From NCBI GenBank assembly GCA_046541195.1, contig JBKHDT010000001.1, positions 1 to 64,000 of the forward strand: a stretch of 64,000 nt of DNA, written 5' to 3'. Made by a program: the position numbers and the translations under genes. Below are positions 1 to 8,633 of this stretch, piece after piece. Every line of letters starts with the position of its first letter. The stretch's first letter is position 1. Origin of the DNA: JBKHDT01 sp046541195. GTDB taxonomy: Bacteria > Pseudomonadota > Gammaproteobacteria > Halothiobacillales > Halothiobacillaceae. The notes under the pieces are model-generated. The model made no database searches and was not told the origin of the DNA. It worked only from the letters and a program-made list of their open reading frames with translations.

Positions 1-550
1 TTTGATCGCTTCCACCCATTGCTACCAGTAAAGTAAACGTATCCGGCCTTACAGCTGCCTCACCATGGTCGGAAGCAAACTGTTTCCTCAGTGGGATCCA
101 GTCCCAGCCGATGTAGGCTTTCCCTTCAAACCGTTCCCAATCGAGCCGGCGGGCCTGTGGAACGGGTGGATAGAAAGCCAAGTCAGCTTGGAGCCTTCGG
201 TCTGAAGAATCGTCGATTATTACAATGAGCACGCCACGCGCGCGGATACAGGCCACTGACTCTGGACTCAAGTCGTTACGGACATCCAGCAGGAGCACAT
301 CCACCCGGGTTTTCTCCACGAGGGACAAGAGCCACTTGCCTTCGCATGGAGTGTCCTCGCCAGCTTTATACTGAAATACTGGGAATCCGTGCTCCGTGAT
401 CTCATGGGCAACTGCTTTGTTTTCGGAGATTGCGAAACGCACTGTAGAGCGGAACGCCTGCTGTAGCTCAGCAGCGATGGAGAGACATCGAAATAGATGA
501 CCGAATCCGAAATACGGACCGGCATCGCAGCGGATCAATGCGTTCGCCAT
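1..550 (-). CDS. pseG: PseG-like UDP-sugar hydrolase, 5' part only (cut by window edge)
   Basis: Only the first 183 codons lie in the window. The frame is open from an ATG at 550 to the left edge. Seen: an N-terminal RCDAGPYFGFGH block containing the His expected to be catalytic, followed by RCLSIA, then a Rossmann-like region (VDVLLLDVRNDLS), WDWIPLRKQF and the MGGSD segment. These match the GT-B-fold PseG family, which removes UDP from UDP-2,4-diacetamido-trideoxy-L-altrose before condensation with PEP. It begins 6 nt after the NeuB-like gene, so it is translationally linked to the pse operon. Known PseG proteins are about 330-360 residues, or longer when fused to an N-acetyltransferase; whether a PseH domain follows cannot be seen here. 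Confidence 0.85.
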   Translation of the reverse strand, partial: MANALIRCDAGPYFGFGHLFRCLSIAAELQQAFRSTVRFAISENKAVAHEITEHGFPVFQYKAGEDTPCEGKWLLSLVEKTRVDVLLLDVRNDLSPESVACIRARGVLIVIIDDSSDRRLQADLAFYPPVPQARRLDWERFEGKAYIGWDWIPLRKQFASDHGEAAVRPDTFTLLVAMGGSDQ

Positions 551-556
551 TTACCG

Positions 557-1429
557 TTACCGTTTAATAAGAAAATCGTTTCTTCGGTGCTTCATTGGGC
601 GGAGGCCATCAGATGGATCTGCGCGCCAGTCACGATCGGCGATCTCGCTTGGCAAGGGAATTTTTCGACCGTCGCCGTCGGCATCCAGCCCTGACTTGAT
701 TGCTTTTATTACTGGTTCAATCTCGTGAGGCAACCAACAGTGTCCTTGAGCATACTCTTCACCCTTGCTGTCAAGGTCCAAATGAAATTCAATCATATCG
801 GCTCCCCAACGGTGGACTGCACGATAGATTACAGCCGGGTCCGCGCTGTGATCTGACCAACCGGTGGCACAGTCGCAGTCTCGACGGATGGTTTCTAGCG
901 CAGCGAGATTGCACTCGCTGACCGGGGTCGGATAGCCCGAAACACAGTGCAAGAGAGTCAGGTCTTGGCACCCGTTGGTTCGCATGACGTTAACTGCTTG
1001 CCGAACTTCGCCAATAGTGGCCATTCCTGTCGACAAGACCAAAGGTTTGCCTGTTTTTGAACAGGCAACCAGGAGGTCGGTCCATGGCAACTCATACGAA
1101 GCGATTTTGAAGAAGTCAACATAATCGTTAAGCTCAGCAACGGCTTCGATATAAAATGGCGTGCATGCGAATTGTATTCCTAGCTCTGCGCTGCGCTGGG
1201 CCAGCACGGGGATAAATTCGAGAGGCAACTCCCACGCCCTTCTTTTTCGATGCGCGTCGCTGTTGTTTACCACTTGGGGCGCAAACAATTTATCAATCTG
1301 AAAGATCTGGAATTTCACCCCTGCGCAACCAATACTCGCTGCCGTGTCAATAAATTCTAGGCAACGATCGAGATCTCGGTGGTGATTGCTTGAGACCTCG
1401 GCGATGAAATCTGGGGACGCAAGTTTCAT
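557..1429 (-). CDS. NeuB/PseI-like nonulosonic acid synthase, short form lacking the SAF domain
   Basis: 290 residues. The TIM barrel of sialic/pseudaminic acid synthases is clear. It has E11, N15-H16 and K39 (VKFQ) in the N-terminal strands, FKIASYEL, TGKPLVLSTGM, GWSDHS and IEFHLDLD. All the usual barrel residues for metal, PEP and sugar binding appear present. The protein stops at WRADPSDGLRP plus a few residues, where other family members (about 330-350 residues) continue into the SAF/antifreeze-like domain that closes the neighbouring subunit's active site. The start at 1429 overlaps the previous stop (ATGA), which rules out the longer upstream frame. It probably condenses a 2,4-diacetamido-trideoxyhexose with PEP; the exact sugar is inference. 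Confidence 0.82.
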   Translation of the reverse strand: MKLASPDFIAEVSSNHHRDLDRCLEFIDTAASIGCAGVKFQIFQIDKLFAPQVVNNSDAHRKRRAWELPLEFIPVLAQRSAELGIQFACTPFYIEAVAELNDYVDFFKIASYELPWTDLLVACSKTGKPLVLSTGMATIGEVRQAVNVMRTNGCQDLTLLHCVSGYPTPVSECNLAALETIRRDCDCATGWSDHSADPAVIYRAVHRWGADMIEFHLDLDSKGEEYAQGHCWLPHEIEPVIKAIKSGLDADGDGRKIPLPSEIADRDWRADPSDGLRPMKHRRNDFLIKR

Positions 1430-2346
1430 GGTTTTAGAAGGCTTCCGATATTCGCGGCTATTGAGGGGTTTTCCCAAGAGTACAGCAGATCCATTCCGGG
1501 GGCGCGGGCGCGGCGCTCGGCGGACAGACGCTGGTTGATCGCAGAATCCTGGACCGAAAGGTTGTGTCCGGCGACCAGCGGATTCCGTGCCATCCATTCA
1601 AGCGCTTCGTCCAATGTGATTGGCACGCCCTTCCACAGGGCAGCGTACAGCTGCTGCATCATTTCGTAGTCCGCCTGTTCGTCCACTGTGACGCGCCATT
1701 TCGCCTCTACCAACTTTTGAGGTGGGGACATGCCCACAATTCGAAACGCGTCCGGATGCTGCGCCACGTAGGGCGCTCCGACGTGCTCAAAATCGTCCGG
1801 ATCATCGGTCTGCTGGGCAATCCACTGAAGTGATCGCGTGGAGTGGGCCCCCTGCCCCACGAGCACGGACACCGGAGGATCCAGCCAGACATGATCTGCG
1901 CCGTGTCTTTCCAGCGCGACAAGCTGTTTGTCGATAAAGTCCGGATCGATCAGCGGGCAGTCGCCAGTGATCCGCACGTAATAGGGTGCCGGGTAGCGGT
2001 CGAGCACTGCCAGGTATCGACCGAGCACGTTGTGAAGGCTGCCCCGAAAGCAGGGAATGTCGCTCGCCTGACAAAAGTCAGCCAGCGGATCATCGCTGGC
2101 TTCGTTGGAGGTTGCGACAATGACCTTTTCAACACGCTGGCATGCGCGGGCACGCTCAACGATATGCCATATCATCGGCCGACCAGCAAGATACTTGAGC
2201 ACCTTGCCGGGCAGGCGACTCGAAGACATGCGCGCCTGGATGATTGCTATTGCGGACACCGATTCATGCACCTCGCCAAAGCTCGGACAGCGGCCATCCA
2301 CGGTGGCTGTCCCGGGATAGCGCAAGGGCGTAACAACATGTGCCAT
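1426..2346 (-). CDS. SpsF-family cytidylyltransferase (CMP-nonulosonic acid activation, likely PseF role)
   Basis: 306 residues if the ATG at 2346 is used. Family signature near the N-terminus: AIIQARMSSSRLPGKVL (nucleotide-binding loop), then VIVATSN, and ITGDCPLIDP with the metal-binding Asp. This is the SpsF/COG1861 type, not the NeuA-like type (IPARGGSKR) usually named PseF. The ATG follows the pseC stop by 3 nt. However, GTG codons about 25-30 codons in lie just before the conserved block with a GAGGTG behind one of them, so a shorter protein of about 277 residues is possible. By operon position it should activate the product of the NeuB-like enzyme with CTP. Confidence 0.8.
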   Translation of the reverse strand: MAHVVTPLRYPGTATVDGRCPSFGEVHESVSAIAIIQARMSSSRLPGKVLKYLAGRPMIWHIVERARACQRVEKVIVATSNEASDDPLADFCQASDIPCFRGSLHNVLGRYLAVLDRYPAPYYVRITGDCPLIDPDFIDKQLVALERHGADHVWLDPPVSVLVGQGAHSTRSLQWIAQQTDDPDDFEHVGAPYVAQHPDAFRIVGMSPPQKLVEAKWRVTVDEQADYEMMQQLYAALWKGVPITLDEALEWMARNPLVAGHNLSVQDSAINQRLSAERRARAPGMDLLYSWENPSIAANIGSLLKP

Positions 2347-2349
2347 GGA

Positions 2350-3513
2350 TCACGACCGCAGCGCCGAAGACAGCTTCCGCGTGATTGACGCCAGGTCATC
2401 CGGGCGGAGGCGTGGATACAGAGGCAAGGTGATGGCCTCTCGGTAGTAGCGCTCCGCCTCGGCGAAGTCGCCCGTCGCGAACCCAAGGTTCCGGTAGTAG
2501 GGCTGCAGGTGGAGGGGAATGTAATGGACGTTCACCCCCACCCCTTGTTCACGCAGGCTGTCGAATACCCGCGTGCGTCTGCCGGGACGGCCCTCTGACG
2601 GGATGCGGACCACGTACAGGTGATGACTGGATTCGCTTTGGGGGAGCATTCTGGACAGACACACCGGCACGTCGACCAGCATCTCGTCGTAGTGAGCGAC
2701 CAGGTCCCGGCGACGGGACACGAAGGCATCAAGCCGCTTCAGCTGACTGACGCCCAGTGCGGCCTGAATGTCCGTCATTCGGTAATTGAAACCCAGGTCA
2801 ATCTGTTCGTAGTACCAGGCACCTTCACAGTCCAGCACCATTCGTTCGGGATCGCGGGTGACCCCGTGGCTGCGCAGGGACCGCATCCGCTCTGCAAGCG
2901 CCTCATCGTTGGTCACGGCCATCCCGCCTTCGCCAGTGGTGAGGATCTTCACCGGGTGGAAGCTGAACACGGTAATGTCACTGTAGCGGCACGAACCCAC
3001 CGGTGCCCGCTGGTAGCGCGCCCCAATGGCGTGGGAAGCGTCCTCGATGATACGGAAACCGTACTCTGCTGCCAGTCGACCGATGGAGGCCATGTCGCAT
3101 GACTGGCCAGCGAAGTGAACCGGAATGACCACTTTGGGAAGCCGTCCGCCAGCTGCACGCGCCTGTTCCAGCTTTTCGCTCAATCGTTCGGGACTGATGT
3201 TGACGGTGGCAGGGTCAATATCCACGAAATCGACCTCGGCTCCGCAATACCTCGCGCAGTTGGCAGAAGCCACAAAGGTAATCGGGCTTGTCCATACAAG
3301 GTCGCCCGGCCCCACGCCCAGAGACAGGCAAGCCAGATGCAAGGCCGAAGTCGCACTATTGGTCGCCACACCATGCGCTGCACCGCAGTAGTCGGCCACC
3401 GCCTGCTCGAAGCGCGGGACCATCGGCCCCTGTGTGAGATAGTCTGAACGCAGGACGTCTACCACAGCCTCAATGTCTTCTGGCTGGATATCCTGCCTGG
3501 CGTAAGGAATCAT
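2350..3513 (-). CDS. pseC: UDP-4-amino-4,6-dideoxy-N-acetyl-beta-L-altrosamine transaminase
   Basis: 387 residues, normal for the DegT/DnrJ/EryC1 aminotransferase fold. Seen: SATSALHLA phosphate-binding region, EDASHAIGA with the Asp that contacts the pyridine nitrogen, and FSFHPVKILTTGEGG with PLP lysine K189. PseC aminates the 4-keto sugar made by PseB using glutamate. Its start overlaps the end of pseB by 4 nt and its stop is 3 nt before the cytidylyltransferase, so the genes are cotranscribed. The assignment as PseC rather than another sugar aminotransferase (ArnB, LegC) rests on the sequence type plus the adjacent pseB. Confidence 0.9.
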   Translation of the reverse strand: MIPYARQDIQPEDIEAVVDVLRSDYLTQGPMVPRFEQAVADYCGAAHGVATNSATSALHLACLSLGVGPGDLVWTSPITFVASANCARYCGAEVDFVDIDPATVNISPERLSEKLEQARAAGGRLPKVVIPVHFAGQSCDMASIGRLAAEYGFRIIEDASHAIGARYQRAPVGSCRYSDITVFSFHPVKILTTGEGGMAVTNDEALAERMRSLRSHGVTRDPERMVLDCEGAWYYEQIDLGFNYRMTDIQAALGVSQLKRLDAFVSRRRDLVAHYDEMLVDVPVCLSRMLPQSESSHHLYVVRIPSEGRPGRRTRVFDSLREQGVGVNVHYIPLHLQPYYRNLGFATGDFAEAERYYREAITLPLYPRLRPDDLASITRKLSSALRS

Positions 3514-4526
3514 GACGGGCCGACCTGAAAATCCGGGTCGACATGCAGCCGGATCAGGCGACGGAGCTGGTCGACATCCAGAAAATCCGGGTTGGCACCG
3601 CTGTTGTAAGCATAGCCATCCGCCACGGGCTCGGCTCCGTACCGCGCGCAGTAGTTCCTTCGGCTGAAGTTGGCAGAGGCCGGCAGGATAGCGTAATAAG
3701 TGCCTAGGTCCACGGAATAGAAACTGTCACTTGAGGAAATCATCTCCTCGTGGATCTTCTCTCCGGGGCGAATCCCGATCACCTCCTGCGCGCATTCGGG
3801 ACACACCGCACGGGCCAGATCAGTCAGTCGATAACTCGGGATCTTCGGGACGAAGATTTCGCCGCCATGCATGTGCTCAAGCGCCCAGAGGACCATGTCC
3901 ACCCCCTCTTGAAGGCTGATATTAAAGCGGGTCATGGACGGATCGGTAATCGGCAGGCGGCCGGTCTTGCGTTGCTGAAGGAAGAAGGGAACCACCGAGC
4001 CGCGGCTGCCCAGGACGTTGCCGTAGCGCACCACCGAAAACCGGATATCCCGAGTTCCGCGGATGTTGTTGGCCGCGGTGAACAGCTTGTCAGAGCACAG
4101 CTTGGTGGCCCCATAAAGGTTGATCGGCGCGGCCGCCTTGTCCGTCGACAGTGCGACCACCCGACGCACGCCGCTATCGAGGCAGGCGTCAATCAGGTTC
4201 TGGGCACCCAGAATATTCGTCTTGATGAACTCGAAAGGGTTGTATTCAGCCACGGGCACATGCTTTAGGGCGGCCGCGTGAATGACTGTATCGATTCCCT
4301 CAAGCGCCCGGCGCAACCGACCGTAGTCACGAACGTCCCCCAGAAAATAGCGCAACCCCCGGTAGGTCGATTCGCTGAAGCGCTGGGCCATCTCGTACTG
4401 CTTGAGTTCGTCCCGGCTGTAAATGACCAGCCGCTGGATTCCCGGACTGCGTGCAAGCACCGTCTCGACGAACGCCTGACCGAATGATCCGGTTCCTCCC
4501 GTGATCAGGATCGATCGTGCTTCCAT
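3510..4526 (-). CDS. pseB: UDP-N-acetylglucosamine 4,6-dehydratase (inverting)
   Basis: About 338 residues from the second of two adjacent ATGs; the first is at 4529. Extended SDR enzyme with an NAD(P)-binding TGGTGSFG loop at residues 9-16, a catalytic region STDK (T128, D129, K130) and YGATK (Y138, K142). The D-K-Y arrangement matches FlaA1/PseB enzymes, which dehydrate and epimerise at C5, rather than retaining dehydratases. First committed step of pseudaminic acid synthesis and first gene of the minus-strand pse operon. Longer upstream starts add only a non-conserved stretch, so the start next to MEARSILITGG is preferred. Substrate assignment follows from the family and from pseC next door. 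Confidence 0.92.
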   Translation of the reverse strand: MEARSILITGGTGSFGQAFVETVLARSPGIQRLVIYSRDELKQYEMAQRFSESTYRGLRYFLGDVRDYGRLRRALEGIDTVIHAAALKHVPVAEYNPFEFIKTNILGAQNLIDACLDSGVRRVVALSTDKAAAPINLYGATKLCSDKLFTAANNIRGTRDIRFSVVRYGNVLGSRGSVVPFFLQQRKTGRLPITDPSMTRFNISLQEGVDMVLWALEHMHGGEIFVPKIPSYRLTDLARAVCPECAQEVIGIRPGEKIHEEMISSSDSFYSVDLGTYYAILPASANFSRRNYCARYGAEPVADGYAYNSGANPDFLDVDQLRRLIRLHVDPDFQVGPS

Positions 4527-4846
4527 CATCTGCAAGATATTCCCGTCGATTTCATTGGCGGCCAATCCGGTACTCGTTCAGGTCGGTTGATATGACCGAC
4601 TCAAGTTACCACCACACACCGATCCTTGGAAGCTGTGCGCAACCGTCATGTACCGCGTATCCCGCTTTGCTGCGGCGCTGGCGGCCCGACAACGCGGTGG
4701 CTGGTGCAACGGCAACGCCTGCACGGTCGGTTCGCTTGATCGCAACCTGCAAACCCGGTTCAATGGTGCGGATGTACGCAGTGCGTGCCTGAATCAGCAT
4801 TGATGCATGGCACCACCATCGCAACCAACCCGGAGAACAACCACCC

Positions 4847-5611
4847 ATGCTGCAACCCGGCATCGCCATCATCGGTATCGGAGAGATCGGCGGGATTCTC
4901 GCCAAGGGATTCCTCCGAACCGGACACCCTGTCTACCCGGTAACTCGCAACATGGACCTGGGGACTGCGCTCGAATCGCTGCCACGCGTCGAGGGCATTC
5001 TCGTTGCGGTGGGGGAAAAGGACCTGCATGACGCACTCGCTGGGATTCCCCGCTCGCTGCATGACCGCCTGATGCTGATCCAGAACGAACTACTGCCTCG
5101 AGACTGGCAGGCGCACGGCATTCAGGACCCGACGCTGGCATCGATCTGGTTTGAGAAAAAGCCGGGCAAAGCCGAAAAGGTTCTGGTGCCGACACCGGTT
5201 CATGGGCCACGCGCCAGTTTGATTGAGTCCGCACTGAACGCGGTGGACATCCCTGCGCGCCGGGTGCCCGACGAGGCAGCCATGCTCGAAGAGCTGGTCA
5301 TCAAGAATGTATACATACTGACCACGAACATCGCCGGTCTGAAGGTTGGGGGCGACGTGCAGACGCTCTGGGACCAACACCAGGATCTGGCTGAAGCCGT
5401 CGCCCGGGAGGTCATTGCCCTCCAGGAGTGGCTAGTCGGCCAGGCGCTGGATCACGATCGGCTCATCGAAGGCATGTTGGCAGGCTTTCAAGGAGATCCC
5501 CAGCATCAGTGCATGGGCCGATCCGCCCCGGCACGTCGGGCGCGGGCACTTGCCTTGGCTGAAGAGGCCGGCATTCACACGCCGGTTATTCAGTCGATTG
5601 CAGCTGAGTGA
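4847..5611 (+). CDS. NAD(P)-binding Rossmann protein of unknown substrate in the flagellin glycosylation locus
   Basis: 254 residues. An N-terminal beta strand and dinucleotide-binding loop GIGEIGG (residues 10-16) mark a Rossmann domain like those of ketopantoate reductases, prephenate dehydrogenases and 6-phosphogluconate dehydrogenases. The remainder (IEGMLAGFQGDPQHQCMGRSAPARRARAL) suggests an all-helical C-terminal domain, but I do not recognise a specific family. A GGAGA lies about 10 nt before the ATG. It lies between pseB (divergent) and the Maf transferase (same strand, 61 nt downstream), so it probably forms an operon with maf and may modify the glycan. That role is inference. Confidence 0.7.
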   Translation: MLQPGIAIIGIGEIGGILAKGFLRTGHPVYPVTRNMDLGTALESLPRVEGILVAVGEKDLHDALAGIPRSLHDRLMLIQNELLPRDWQAHGIQDPTLASIWFEKKPGKAEKVLVPTPVHGPRASLIESALNAVDIPARRVPDEAAMLEELVIKNVYILTTNIAGLKVGGDVQTLWDQHQDLAEAVAREVIALQEWLVGQALDHDRLIEGMLAGFQGDPQHQCMGRSAPARRARALALAEEAGIHTPVIQSIAAE

Positions 5612-5672
5612 TCGACCAGCACACCGTTTGGCCCCACCCACAATCCACTCTTCTTGATTAACGGAACGCCTG

Positions 5673-8180
5673 ATGACTCCGAATACCCCCGAACGCCAAG
5701 CCGATGATGATCTGCTCGAAGACATGCTCTATCTGACCGGAAGGGAAACCCCGAAAGATGAGCTGATCATCAACGAGATCAACGGCAGCGATTTTGACCG
5801 AACCAACTCGGTCGAGCGGCATCACCAGAGCTTTTCGCACCTTTTTGAAGCGCGGGATCACCTGAACATTCTCATTGGCTCCGATTCGGGACTGCTAATT
5901 CGGAACATTGTGGATAGCGACCCACCCGAAGGCACACGATATCTCTTTATCGAGCTCCCGGAAGTCATCGCGTGGCTTGAAGCAAACGCACCGGCGTTGG
6001 TCTCGGAGCTACCCGAGCACGTGTTTCTGGCCACTGCGGAAAACTGGCTGGAAGTGGCAAAGGCGGCATCGATCAACAACTACGCATACCTGGGCAATAT
6101 TCGACCCACGGAATCTCTGGGCGCCGCGCACGACCATGTCGATCGCTACACCCAGATCAGCTGGGCAGTAGAAGAAAGCATCAAGACGATGCTCTGGAAA
6201 ATCCAGAGCACCCTCGGATCGGCCCAGTTCGTCAAACGCCAGATTCTCAACCTGTCCGAGGCACGCCAGCCAGCGGCGACGCTCAAGGATAGGCACAAGG
6301 GACAGAACGCGTTGCTTCTTGCAGGGGGGCCATCACTTGACAAGATACTTCCCTGGGTGAAGGAGAACCGGGCGCAACTCATTCTCATCGCGGTTTCCCG
6401 TATTTCCAGACGCTTGGTTGAAGTAGGCATATCGCCTGATTACGTGGTTTCGGTCGACCCCCATGATGTCAGCTTCCTCGTCTCAAAGGAGATGCTGAGC
6501 TTTTCGGAAGAAACAAGATTTGTATATGCTAATCATGTGAATTCCCGACTTCTAAGAAACTGGCCGTATCGGTCTTATTACATGGGAAACCTGTTTCCAT
6601 GGAAATCCAGCATCGACAAGACAAACAACATGAATGGTCCAGGTCCCACAGTGACCAATTCTGCTTTGGAACTGGCATTCCATTTGGGAATCTCCAAAGT
6701 TCTCCTTTGCGGCGTGGACCTGTGCTTCGATGATGGTGGGAGCACGCATGCCAAAGGAAGTGTCGAGGCTCAGCTGGGTCCAAACTTGATGCAGCGCACG
6801 ATTGTTGTTACGACCTATGATGGGCGATCCGCCGATACAACAATCGCGTACAAAGAAGCAGCAGATAGTATCAACAGTCAGGCAAAAAGGCATCTTCGAA
6901 ATGGCATGAGGACGTATAACTTTTCTCGCGGTGCGGTTGCTCTCGAGAATGTCGCCCCAGCCGACCAGCCAAAAGAATTCCTGAATCCGGTCGACACTGA
7001 GCCATCCACACCCCAGCACCATAGGGACGAAGCAAGTATAGAGAAAATAAAGGAGGAGCTTGGTCAGGCAATTTACTCGTGCCAGCAGATTTCACAGCAG
7101 GCAAAAAAAGCAAGAGAGTTAAACAAGAAGTTCTTTGAAGGGACGCCCGAAACGGCAATCGCGAGCAGAAAGGCGCGAATAGAGATCGACAAAATTGAGA
7201 AATCATTTAAACGTCGATTTAGGCATCATGCCCGTCTAATCAGGCAACTTGGCGTTCGAGAATTTCTCAAAATCACGTCATTGGGGAGTTCGCGAGACCT
7301 GGAGGATTTTGAACGCGCCGAGCGAGACTTGGATAGATATTACGGGGCATACGAAGCTGGCGCCAGGACTTTGCTAGAGTGGCTAGAGAAAAGCGCTGAT
7401 ATGATTGATCAGAGACTTCTTGAATCAAAAAAACTAAATGCGAGCAGCATTAAGATTCTGAAAGATCTATGGATAGAGCAAGGCACACCAGCAAGGTACC
7501 TGAGATATACGCATGATATAGAGAGATGCTGCCCTGAAATTCTAGAAGACCTCAGGGAAGACCTGGAAAAACTATTGAACAACAAAGATGAACTGGTATC
7601 TCATTCGCGAAGCAAATTCAATCCGGTACGGGGTCTGGAACAGGCACATTCCGCCTTCGTTCGCAAAGACGATGAGGCACTTGCCAGAATCGGGAAATAC
7701 ATCGGCGCAAGCAAGTGGCACAGCAACTCCGAACTCTACGAGACCTACGTGAGAGGGCTGAATGAACAGCGCCGCGAGAACTATGCCGAGGCCATCCGGT
7801 ACTTCGAGCCAATCATTTCAGAGCCGTATGAACCACTGCTTGAGCACGCCCTGCGCCAGACGGCGAGCTGCTATCTGGCACTCGGCTTGGGAGAGCAAGC
7901 CATTCAGGCGCTGGAGATCCTCTCCTCTTTCAACCCAATGTATCGCAAGCAATTAATTGCCGCGCTGTTGATCGCCAAACGATACGAGGAAGCGGTCTTG
8001 GTGGCCGAGGCGCATATTGGGCAGTTCCCGACGGACCTGGGCATGATGTACCTGCTCGGCAAGACCTACGCGCAGCAAGGCGCGCGCGAGGCCGCGCTGA
8101 TGATGACCAGGCATATTCTTTCTCAGGACCCGACACACAAGCCTACGATTGTGCTGGAGCGACAACTTGCGTCCGCGTAG
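5673..8180 (+). CDS. Maf-family motility accessory factor (DUF115), putative flagellin nonulosonate transferase
   Basis: 835 residues. The core DUF115/MptE-like domain includes LLAGGPSL (about residues 215-222), YVVSVDPHD, GNLFPWKSS, NGPGPTVTNSALELAFHLG and LLCGVDLCF. Maf proteins act in the cytoplasm to transfer pseudaminic or legionaminic acid to Ser/Thr of flagellin before export. The region around residues 450-650 is rich in Lys/Glu and probably helical. The last 150 residues look like TPR repeats (EAIRYFEPII, EQAIQALEIL, EEAVLVAEA). Codons of the middle portion, about 6500-7620, are clearly more AT-rich than the flanks. Neighbouring pse genes and three flagellins support the function; the acceptor and exact sugar are inferred. 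Confidence 0.85.
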   Translation: MTPNTPERQADDDLLEDMLYLTGRETPKDELIINEINGSDFDRTNSVERHHQSFSHLFEARDHLNILIGSDSGLLIRNIVDSDPPEGTRYLFIELPEVIAWLEANAPALVSELPEHVFLATAENWLEVAKAASINNYAYLGNIRPTESLGAAHDHVDRYTQISWAVEESIKTMLWKIQSTLGSAQFVKRQILNLSEARQPAATLKDRHKGQNALLLAGGPSLDKILPWVKENRAQLILIAVSRISRRLVEVGISPDYVVSVDPHDVSFLVSKEMLSFSEETRFVYANHVNSRLLRNWPYRSYYMGNLFPWKSSIDKTNNMNGPGPTVTNSALELAFHLGISKVLLCGVDLCFDDGGSTHAKGSVEAQLGPNLMQRTIVVTTYDGRSADTTIAYKEAADSINSQAKRHLRNGMRTYNFSRGAVALENVAPADQPKEFLNPVDTEPSTPQHHRDEASIEKIKEELGQAIYSCQQISQQAKKARELNKKFFEGTPETAIASRKARIEIDKIEKSFKRRFRHHARLIRQLGVREFLKITSLGSSRDLEDFERAERDLDRYYGAYEAGARTLLEWLEKSADMIDQRLLESKKLNASSIKILKDLWIEQGTPARYLRYTHDIERCCPEILEDLREDLEKLLNNKDELVSHSRSKFNPVRGLEQAHSAFVRKDDEALARIGKYIGASKWHSNSELYETYVRGLNEQRRENYAEAIRYFEPIISEPYEPLLEHALRQTASCYLALGLGEQAIQALEILSSFNPMYRKQLIAALLIAKRYEEAVLVAEAHIGQFPTDLGMMYLLGKTYAQQGAREAALMMTRHILSQDPTHKPTIVLERQLASA

Positions 8181-8224
8181 CGGACTTCACGACCAAGCAG
8201 CACGACGAGCGCATCAAAAACAAC

Positions 8225-8247
8225 ACAGGGGGCACCCCGCCCCCTGT
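8225..8247. terminator. Bidirectional hairpin terminator between maf and fliT
   Basis: A perfect 9-bp stem (8225-8233 with 8239-8247) and a 5-nt loop. It is preceded by an A-run (about 8215-8220) and followed by a T-rich stretch, so it can serve the converging plus-strand maf and minus-strand fliT transcripts. Confidence 0.75.
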
Positions 8248-8290
8248 ATCTTCTTGATGAAATGGAAATGACAAACCGACCGAAACCTGC

Positions 8291-8632
8291 TCACCGACCC
8301 TCGCGGCTGTTGCGCGAATAGGTCCTTGCGACCTCCCGCGACTCCTGGTTTCCGCGAAGCTCCCTGCCAATCTCGTCACGAACGCGCATGAGGATGCCCT
8401 TCATGTCCTCGTCCGTCTTGAGTATCGCCTGAATACCGGATTCAACAAGACCCGCGGCCTCTGGTGGAATCTGCCGCTCGAAGAGTTGCCGGAGCCGCCT
8501 GTCACGCAAGGACTGGTTTTCAGCCAAGCCCTCCCAGTCATGCGCGAGCAGCTGAGCGTGCATCTGATCAGTCATGGCCAGCAGGTCGTCCAGCTCCTGC
8601 CGGAGGGCGTCGTCGCTCCAGACTGCAGCCAT
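8291..8632 (-). CDS. fliT: FliT-like flagellar export chaperone (small, helical)
   Basis: 113 residues from the ATG at 8632, one base after the fliS stop. The protein looks fully helical and charged (ELDDLLAMTDQMHAQL, DWEGLAENQSLRDRRLRQLFE), as expected of FliT-type chaperones that bind the FliD cap protein and other export substrates. A longer upstream frame reads through fliS and is not credible. FliT proteins diverge strongly, so the name depends on position: last gene of flaG-fliD-fliS-fliT. Confidence 0.65.
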   Translation of the reverse strand: MAAVWSDDALRQELDDLLAMTDQMHAQLLAHDWEGLAENQSLRDRRLRQLFERQIPPEAAGLVESGIQAILKTDEDMKGILMRVRDEIGRELRGNQESREVARTYSRNSREGR

Positions 8633-8633
8633 G

